Shown here one piece after another: positions 58,963 to 64,000 of a DNA stretch of 64,000 nucleotides. The position numbers were made by a program, and so were the translations under genes. The stretch's first letter is position 1; each line of letters starts with the position of its first letter. Origin of the DNA: Geodermatophilaceae bacterium URHB0062 (GTDB lineage: Bacteria > Actinomycetota > Actinomycetes > Mycobacteriales > Geodermatophilaceae); the NCBI GenBank assembly GCA_000620185.1, contig KK211087.1, positions 217,273 to 281,272 on the forward strand. Direction: 5' to 3'. Below the pieces are notes generated by a model, which was not told where the DNA came from, searched no databases, and saw nothing but the letters and a program-made list of their open reading frames with translations.

Positions 58963-59718
58963 CTACGACTTGCTGCGTTCCTGGATGAAGTCGTAGACCT
59001 CAACCATCACTCGTTCACGGTCGACGTCCAGGGTCACCTCATGGGACGAGTCGCTCAACGGAAGGAGCCGTTTGTCGCTCGAGCTGATCTGCCCGAGGAC
59101 GAAGGGTCCGTTGGCCTTGTCCACGATCTGATCCGCGTCGCCGTAGATGAGCAGCATGGGCACGGTCACGTCGCCGAGACCCTCGCGCACATCGGTCATC
59201 AGCTGCATGCCGCGCTCGAGGGCACCCAGAGGCATCTCCAGATAGGCAATGCCGCCCACCCCGACGTCCTCGGTGAGAACTCCGACGGTGGCCCACGGGG
59301 CCGGGATCGATGCAGGTCGGTTGGGGTCGTTGACGACTGACTCGAGCGCATCGAGCGGCAGCACTGGAGCTGCCATGACCACGACGCCCGGCAGATCCGA
59401 GTGACGCCGAGCCAACTCCAGCGTGATCGTGCCCCCCATGGAGATGCCTGCCACGAAGACCGTGGAGCAGCGATCGCGTAGCCCGGTGAGCGCTTGCTCG
59501 GCCGCCGCGAGCCAATCCTCCGGGCCGGTGCTGTCGAGGTCTGCGGCCGTTGTGCCGTGGCCCGGCATACGGGGTGCGACCACGGTCAGACCACGGCGTG
59601 CCAGGTAGTCGGCCAGCGGCCTCACGTTCTGCGGCGTTCCCGTGAACCCGTGGATGAGGAGGCAGCCGACCTCGTTGCCTTCGAACCAGTAGGCGCCCGC
59701 ACCGGGCAGAATCGTCAT
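58963..59718 (-). CDS. Carboxylesterase/monoacylglycerol lipase-like hydrolase
   Basis: A 251-residue esterase of the Est30/monoacylglycerol lipase type. The segments LLIHGFTGTPQNVRPLADYL, PRMPGHGTTAADLDSTGPED, the nucleophile elbow VAGISMGGTITLELA (S93), the acid in LLIYGDADQIVDK and the histidine in LSDSSHEVTLDVDRERV make a complete catalytic triad. The start ATG 59718 has GGGGA upstream; the frame continues to 60198 but passes through hairpin repeat copy 7. It converges with the hydrolase at 57898-58785 across a 177-base gap. Confidence 0.88.
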   Translation of the reverse strand: MTILPGAGAYWFEGNEVGCLLIHGFTGTPQNVRPLADYLARRGLTVVAPRMPGHGTTAADLDSTGPEDWLAAAEQALTGLRDRCSTVFVAGISMGGTITLELARRHSDLPGVVVMAAPVLPLDALESVVNDPNRPASIPAPWATVGVLTEDVGVGGIAYLEMPLGALERGMQLMTDVREGLGDVTVPMLLIYGDADQIVDKANGPFVLGQISSSDKRLLPLSDSSHEVTLDVDRERVMVEVYDFIQERSKS

Positions 59719-59913
59719 GATGTCCCCAAGCTGAGCTGCGTCGGCGGCACGAACACAGCGAAAGCTAAGGGCTGCCCGACGCGGTGTCGATGGCTCGACG
59801 CCCGCGTAGAAGAACAGGGCTAGCTCTCTGACGGCTGCCCTGGGCTGCGGGATCGGATCTTTGTCGCGCGTGCCGGAGGCGGCATCGCGTTCAGGAGGGG
59901 CCCGGTACGCCTC

Positions 59914-59951
59914 AGGCGCGGTTGTCGGCCAGATGGCCGACAACCGCGCCT
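59914..59951 (-). terminator. 16-bp perfect hairpin
   Basis: AGGCGCGGTTGTCGGC and its exact complement GCCGACAACCGCGCCT enclose a 6-base loop. It lies upstream of the esterase gene on its own strand, and downstream of the amidase gene, so it could stop read-through from the latter. Confidence 0.5.
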
Positions 59952-60102
59952 CGGACGACGTTGCCGCTGGCCTCGGCGAGCCTGTCGACCGCCTTTGTTG
60001 CGGGCTGCCGGCCTTCACCCGGTCATCTGGTTCCGGGCCTGCTGCCCAAGGCTGCGGCAAAGGTCCGCCGAGGGGAGCACGGTGGGCGGTGTGCATAAGC
60101 CA

Positions 60103-60136
60103 GTGTCCGAGGGGCGACACGCTACAGATGCACACG
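60103..60136 (+). repeat. Hairpin repeat copy 7
   Basis: GTGTCCGAGGGGCGACACGC, then TACAGATGCACACG. The stem is intact and the tail has one insertion-like difference. Confidence 0.75.
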
Positions 60137-60187
60137 GCGTCGGGCGGACCGCCAGCGGCCTTCACCCCCGGCCAGCTTCCAGTAGCC

Positions 60188-60245
60188 CGGACAGTCACTC
60201 GCCCCGGGCCGTTGACCTGCGGTTCCCGGGGCGAGTGACTGTCCG
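60188..60245 (-). terminator. 21-bp perfect hairpin, probable amidase terminator
   Basis: CGGACAGTCACTCGCCCCGG then G (60188-60208) is exactly complementary to 60225-60245, around a 16-base loop. It lies 118 bases downstream of the amidase stop on the minus strand. No T-run is present. The length and perfection are exceptional for this window. Confidence 0.6.
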
Positions 60246-60260
60246 AGCGGCGGCTTGGGC

Positions 60261-60297
60261 ACCGCGAAGTTGGAGCCGTCCCACCAGCGGCCGTGCC
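60261..60297 (+). repeat. Second dispersed motif, copy 3
   Basis: ACCGCGAAGTTGGAGCCGTC, then CCACCAGCGGCCGTGCC. Similar to 49931-49967 (31 of 37 bases) and to 39448-39471. The minus strand reads HGRWWDGSNFAV. Confidence 0.55.
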
Positions 60298-60362
60298 TCG
60301 AGCACAAGGATCTTCACGACGACGGTCATGGCGGTGCGACCCGTTCTCGGGTGTGGCCGCTC

Positions 60363-61910
60363 TCAGGCGGTGGCGCGCTCGCGGGCAGACGGTGCGCCGA
60401 AGCCGCCGACCAGCTGCTCGAAGGCGTGTGCGACACGGAGCACGGTGGCGTCCTGGAAGCGCCTTCCGATGAGCATCATGCCGACCGGTAGGTCGTCGCT
60501 GAGCCCTGCCGGCACGCTGATGGCGGGGTGCCCGCTGACGTCGAACGGCGCTGTGTTCACGATCATCTCCAGCGCGCGGGCGACCTGGACCTCCAGCGGG
60601 TCGTCCGGGGCGGGGATCGGCCGGGCCACCATCGGCACGGTGGGCATGAGCAGCAGGTCGACGTCGTCCAGCGCGGCGTCGTAGTGCCGGCGCACCTCAA
60701 AGGCGAGGTTGCGGGCCATGGCGTAGTAGCGGGTGTGCAGATGCTCGATCGACCACTGTCCGGCCAACGCCACCATCGTTACCGTGGGCGACCAGCGGTC
60801 CACCGTCGCTCGACGCTGGCGGCCGTAGTAGTCGATGAGTTCAGGGTCGTAGAGCCCGTCCCAGTTATGGCCGTAGCCCTCGCCGTTGATCATCTGCACG
60901 GTCACGCCGTCAGTGCCGATCACGTTCCACACGTGCAGCGCGTGCCGGTGCCAGGGCAGGTCCACGTCGACGACCTCGATGCCCAGCTCCCGCAGCCGCC
61001 CCGCCGCCGCCCGCACGGTCTCGTCGACGCCGGCTTCTGACAGCTCGACCCACCCGAAGCCCTGGGAAACCACGCCGACCCGCATGCCACGCACGTCCCC
61101 ATCCAGTGCTGCGGCGTACCGCTCCGGCTGCAGGTCGGCCGGCTGGCGGGGGTCGAGCCCGTCGCGGCCGGCGATGACGTCGAGCATCAGCGCTGCGTCG
61201 GCGACCGTCCTCGTGATCGGGCCGAGGTGGTCGAGGGTCAGCTCGATCGGGAAGGCGCCGGTGTAGGGAACCAGGCCATGCGTGGGCTTGTGCCCCACGA
61301 CACCGCAGAACGCTGCAGGCATCCGGATGGACCCGCCCTGGTCACCGCCTAGGGCCAGGTCCACCTCCCCGGAGGCCACCAGCGCCGCACTACCACTGGA
61401 ACTGCCGCCGGTGGTGCGGGTGGGGTCCCAGGAATTCCGCACCGGCCCGGTGATCGAGGTGTGGCTGCCGCCGGAGAAGCAGAGGTCCTCGCACACGGCC
61501 TTTCCGGTGATCCGACCCCCGGCATCGAGCAGCCGACTCACCACAGTGGCGTCGCGGCTGGGGACGAACCCCTCGAGGGTGTGGGAGCCGTTCATCATGG
61601 GCACCCCCGCAACCGCGGTGTTGTCCTTGATAGCGATAGTGCGCCCGGCCAGCGGACCATCCATGGCACCGGTGATGTCGGTGCGCACGTACCAGGCGCC
61701 GAGTGGATTGCCGGCGTCGTCGGGCCGGATGCTCTCCCGCTGCGGCCGTTCGGGGGCGATCTCGGCGTATAGCTGCTCGACCGCGTCGTAGGAGGCAAAG
61801 CCCGCGGCGACAAGGGCCTGGTACGCCCGCGCGTCGGCGTCGTCGAGATCCATCCCCAGACTGCGGGCGACCGCAGCAAGCTCGTCCCTGTCTGGGGGGC
61901 GTACGGCCAT
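60363..61910 (-). CDS. Amidase signature family hydrolase
   Basis: A 515-residue amidase signature enzyme. The Ser-cisSer-Lys triad is visible: K95 in IAIKDNTAVAGVPM, the cis-serine in TTGGSSSGSAALVASG (about residue 171) and the nucleophile S194 in GGDQGGSIRMPAAFCG. GLVPYTGAFPIELTLDHLGP is the usual following segment. The N-terminal 60 residues form a small helical domain as in bacterial nitrile-pathway amidases. The start ATG 61910 gives MAVRPPDRDELAAVARSLGM. It is a single gene, ended by a 21-bp hairpin. Substrate could be an aliphatic or aromatic amide; there is no nitrile hydratase gene beside it. Confidence 0.92.
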   Translation of the reverse strand: MAVRPPDRDELAAVARSLGMDLDDADARAYQALVAAGFASYDAVEQLYAEIAPERPQRESIRPDDAGNPLGAWYVRTDITGAMDGPLAGRTIAIKDNTAVAGVPMMNGSHTLEGFVPSRDATVVSRLLDAGGRITGKAVCEDLCFSGGSHTSITGPVRNSWDPTRTTGGSSSGSAALVASGEVDLALGGDQGGSIRMPAAFCGVVGHKPTHGLVPYTGAFPIELTLDHLGPITRTVADAALMLDVIAGRDGLDPRQPADLQPERYAAALDGDVRGMRVGVVSQGFGWVELSEAGVDETVRAAAGRLRELGIEVVDVDLPWHRHALHVWNVIGTDGVTVQMINGEGYGHNWDGLYDPELIDYYGRQRRATVDRWSPTVTMVALAGQWSIEHLHTRYYAMARNLAFEVRRHYDAALDDVDLLLMPTVPMVARPIPAPDDPLEVQVARALEMIVNTAPFDVSGHPAISVPAGLSDDLPVGMMLIGRRFQDATVLRVAHAFEQLVGGFGAPSARERATA

Positions 61911-62654
61911 GGCGCTCTCCTCGCTACAGCGGCAGGTCCCAGAAGGTAGTCAGCTCTCGCCTCCTGCGTAAGCCCTCTCACATGCGGTGGTGGGGAAGCC
62001 GAGGCGCGGCGGGTAAGCACACGCCCAGGGGAGGTAGCTGCGGCCGTCGGAAGTGAGTAGCTCCGACGCGCTCGCGGGGATCCGCACACAAGCCACGGCT
62101 CACAGGCGCCGAAATCTCTGGCGTCGAAGCCCTGTGGCCGTGGAGCCGTGGGGGTTCAACTCGGTGTCCGAGGGGCGACACGCTGCATACGCACACGCCT
62201 TGGTCCGGCGTGACGGCACCCATTTGAACGGCGGTCCCGCATTGTCACGGGACGGAGGCAGGCCGAGACCGTCGATGGCGCGGCCCAGCCGCCGCGACGC
62301 GGGCCGGCATGGCACGTCGGATGAGAGCCGTCAGAAGCGCTCAGCCGACCCGACAGTCTGGGCCAGGGCAGCCCGTGAGTCGAGGCGATCAGCTCGGCGG
62401 CCTTCTCGGCCGCACCCTCATTGCGGGATCGCGAGGAGTCCCGTGGTCCACGGGCAGGGTTACGCGGCCGCCGCATGCTTTGGCTGGCTCGTACGGTGAC
62501 GTAGGGCTCATGGGGAAGCGACCTGTCGATGCAGTCATCGTGCGGCGCCAGCTGGAGATTAGGCGTACTGGTGCAGCCAACGCTCGACGGGCACCCGATG
62601 AGCGACCACAATGTTGTCGGCCGGTAATCGACCTTCGCTACTGGCAGGGGCATC
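61911..62654. other. Stretch without a gene, with one hairpin repeat
   Basis: No gene recognised. Hairpin repeat copy 8 is at 62147-62197. Beyond 62400 the GC content falls. Confidence 0.45.
62147..62197 (+). repeat. Hairpin repeat copy 8
   Basis: CGTGGGGGTTCAACTCGGTG, then TCCGAGGGGCGACACGCTGC and ATACGCACACG. The left part is shared with the tRNA-like fragment at 48661-48690, linking the two. Confidence 0.8.
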
Positions 62655-63002
62655 ATGTTCGCACACCAGGCGATCCTTGAGGCCGCCAGCAGCGACTATG
62701 GAAACCCGGTCGACTATTATGCTGGCGTTTCCGCATTGTGCGTCGTCATCATGTTCGCGAAGTTCACCACGCACGAGAGCCGACGGCAGAATGCACACGG
62801 CGCCTCGCAGAAAGTCTCGGCTCGTTGGCGGGTGGTGCACATCGCGAGCGTCGCCCTAGCAGCACTCGGCGCCCTAGTCTCATTAGTCATGCTCGGTTGG
62901 GGTGATTCCATCTCGTCGTCAGAAGGCGTGGTGAGACCGTTCGTCATCGTTTTCGCCATGCTGGCTGCGCTTCTCCTGGCCGTGGACTTACTGAGGCCCT
63001 GA
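62655..63002 (+). CDS. Small membrane protein of unknown function
   Basis: A 115-residue protein with three hydrophobic segments: VDYYAGVSALCVVIMFAKF (about 19-37), VVHIASVALAALGALVSLVM (about 60-79) and VVRPFVIVFAMLAALLLAVDL (about 92-112). A basic, soluble loop lies between the first and second. ATG 62655 has AGGGG a few bases upstream. The codons are less GC-biased than in the rest of the window, which suggests foreign origin. No family is recognised. Confidence 0.6.
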   Translation: MFAHQAILEAASSDYGNPVDYYAGVSALCVVIMFAKFTTHESRRQNAHGASQKVSARWRVVHIASVALAALGALVSLVMLGWGDSISSSEGVVRPFVIVFAMLAALLLAVDLLRP

Positions 63003-63733
63003 GGCACGTCTCGTCGAGACCGTGGCCACAGAGCTCTTCTGACTAAGAGACGCGAGTGGGTCCCTCGGGGCTGCTAAAACGCTCATTGGTCGAGCCGCAC
63101 GGTCGAGCCCAGCGGATCCACTTGTGCTACGGCGCGAGTGCTGCGGGCCTGCGCAACGCTCTGTGGGCGGGTGGTCCCACACCCGACATGCTCGAGGCAA
63201 ATTATACCGGCGCCAGAAGGCGGCGAATGACCATCTGACCGGGTGCACATCCATCATGCTCGGGAGCCGGACATATCTCGGAGGTCATGTCACATCTCAC
63301 GGTTGGGTCGTTGCTCTTCGTGTACGCCTCCCCGAGTTCCGTCGTGGCAGTGTGCTGTCCATTGACATGCGACGCGGCTTGCGCGGATCGTTTCGACCCC
63401 GATCAGTCCGCGCAACGGTTCTCCAAACCGCTCGTCAGGCGCTCACGAGGATTGATGCGTGCACTGTTGTTAACGCCTGGGCGCTGGCGCGTCGCCGCAG
63501 CTTCAATATGACACCTGACGGGCAGGAGAGAACATGCAACGCGAACAGTTACTCCGGCTTGTCGCTGCGGCCGCGCGGTCGCGCGACGCCTCGGGGCAGC
63601 GTCGCGGTCAGCCGCCCCGGAGCAGGGGCAAGAGATGTTGCAAATCCGGCTGGCCACATCCTGCGACGAGATTCGCGCCGCGCTGGCGGGCGCAGATCTA
63701 GGCGTTGACTTGCTCTAGACAGGAGGTGACCGC
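63003..63733. other. Lower-GC stretch without a recognised gene
   Basis: No family signature appears. The open frames are broken and short. A strong Shine-Dalgarno at 63522-63527 heads a small frame listed separately, and the last bases hold the ribosome binding site of the lectin-like gene. Confidence 0.4.
63534..63701 (+). CDS. Possible small protein or decayed N-terminus
   Basis: A 55-codon frame starting MQREQLLRLVAAAARSRDAS after AGGAGAG at a good distance from the ATG. The remainder becomes Arg/Pro/Cys-rich and looks out of frame. A 27-codon frame reading MLQIRLATSCDEIRAALAGA (63635-63718) overlaps its end and stops two bases before the AGGAGG of the next gene. One indel could join the two. 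The start signal is good, the product is doubtful. Confidence 0.3.
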   Translation: MQREQLLRLVAAAARSRDASGQRRGQPPRSRGKRCCKSGWPHPATRFAPRWRAQI

Positions 63734-64000
63734 GTGATCTGGAACTTCGAGGTCGAGGTAGGTTCGATCATCGGTCGCCCTTGGGCGTACGTGAGCGCCG
63801 TTCTCCGGGTGCTGTACCGGGAGGGTCCGGGCAGCGTCGTCGAGATGGCACTCGTCGGCGGTGCCTGGAGTCGGACCCACCTCACCGACCTGATCGGCGC
63901 TCCCGCGGCAGCGGGCAATCCCATGGGCTACGTCGATCCCGGCGGGCTGCCCCGGGTCGTGTACCGGGACGTCAGCGGGGGGATCAGCGAGCTGGCCATC
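63734..64000 (+). CDS. Lectin-like beta-propeller protein (partial)
   Basis: Runs off the right edge after 89 codons. It starts with GTG 63734, seven bases after an ideal AGGAGG (63721-63726). The visible part reads EGPGSVVEMALVGGAWSRTH, then LTDLIGAPAAAGNPMGYVDP and PRVVYRDVSGGISELAI. This is the repeat unit of PLL-like/fucose-lectin-like beta-propellers (W-s-x-T-D-L-t, then A-a-G-x-P-x-G-Y-v, then R-V-v-Y-R, then I-x-E-L). There is no signal peptide at this start. More repeats, or a fused effector or enzyme domain, should follow outside the window. Confidence 0.7.
   Translation, partial: MIWNFEVEVGSIIGRPWAYVSAVLRVLYREGPGSVVEMALVGGAWSRTHLTDLIGAPAAAGNPMGYVDPGGLPRVVYRDVSGGISELAI

Larger units (their letters stand above)
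59719..60362. other. Intergenic region with two strong hairpins and two repeats
   Basis: No gene. In order it holds a 16-bp hairpin (59914-59951), hairpin repeat copy 7 (60103-60136), a 21-bp hairpin (60188-60245) and the second dispersed motif (60261-60297). The esterase promoter must lie at the left end. Confidence 0.5.

Noticed and set aside
36583..62197. CRISPR array as an explanation of the spaced repeats
   Set aside because: Copies are kilobases apart, not regularly spaced, and no cas gene is present.
63124..63708. A 194-codon plus-strand frame before the lectin-like gene
   Set aside because: The product is Arg-rich with no domain, and internal segments look like several decayed frames.

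Overview
The window is high-GC DNA with frequent GTG and TTG starts, TGATG/ATGA stop-start overlaps, SpoIIE-type phosphatases, an ECF42-type sigma factor, HxlR and WYL regulators and VapBC. This fits an actinobacterium, most likely of the Geodermatophilaceae type (Blastococcus, Geodermatophilus, Modestobacter). That placement is an inference from gene content and style, not from a marker gene. No rRNA gene, complete tRNA gene, CRISPR array or replication origin was seen.

Layout. (1) 1-6.9 kb, minus strand: a glycolate utilisation locus, aceB-glcD-glcE-glcF-permease; the permease runs off the left edge. (2) 7.4-8.1 kb: a vapBC toxin-antitoxin pair with a nested-palindrome operator. (3) 8.1-15.2 kb: an RpiR regulator and a class II glutamine amidotransferase diverge from a glutamine-synthetase-like ligase, an APC permease, a class III aminotransferase and a FluG-type amidohydrolase. 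This looks like an amine catabolic unit using gamma-glutamyl intermediates. (4) 15.3-22.7 kb: HxlR regulator, MFS exporter, thioesterase, quinone-oxidoreductase-like protein, a STAS-like protein, an alpha/beta hydrolase, a saccharopine-dehydrogenase-like reductase and a Crp/Fnr regulator. (5) 23.2-28.5 kb: a GH46 chitosanase convergent with an acyltransferase carrying a long Pro/Thr repeat tail and a polysaccharide deacetylase/GT2 synthase fusion, so a candidate deacetylated amino-sugar exopolysaccharide locus. (6) 29.8-36.3 kb: an AIM24-family protein, a broken aminoglycoside phosphotransferase, and two opposed SpoIIE phosphatase genes, one interrupted by an in-frame stop.

(7) 36.3-63.7 kb is accessory in character. 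It holds at least eight same-orientation copies of a short hairpin repeat, a complete IS5-family element with mapped ends, a second truncated copy of the same IS type, a tRNA-Leu-like 3' end relic, and many broken genes (two alpha/beta hydrolase pieces counting one at 28.8 kb, a HicB-like tail, a toxin tail, WYL regulator, SnoaL, nitronate monooxygenase). Intact genes lie between them: a secreted protein, an XRE antitoxin, ECF42 sigma with its DGPF partner and a Cys-rich peptide, VOC and TfoX-like proteins, a metzincin-type peptidase with a small partner, a DUF2235 hydrolase with an Old-Yellow-Enzyme homologue, LarA, two alpha/beta hydrolases and an amidase. (8) The right edge starts a beta-propeller lectin-like gene behind a near-perfect ribosome binding site.

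The most system-like candidates are the exopolysaccharide locus, the split-FluG amine operon, the fused phosphatase-kinase-antagonist protein and the repeat family. No defence island or classical biosynthetic cluster was recognised.
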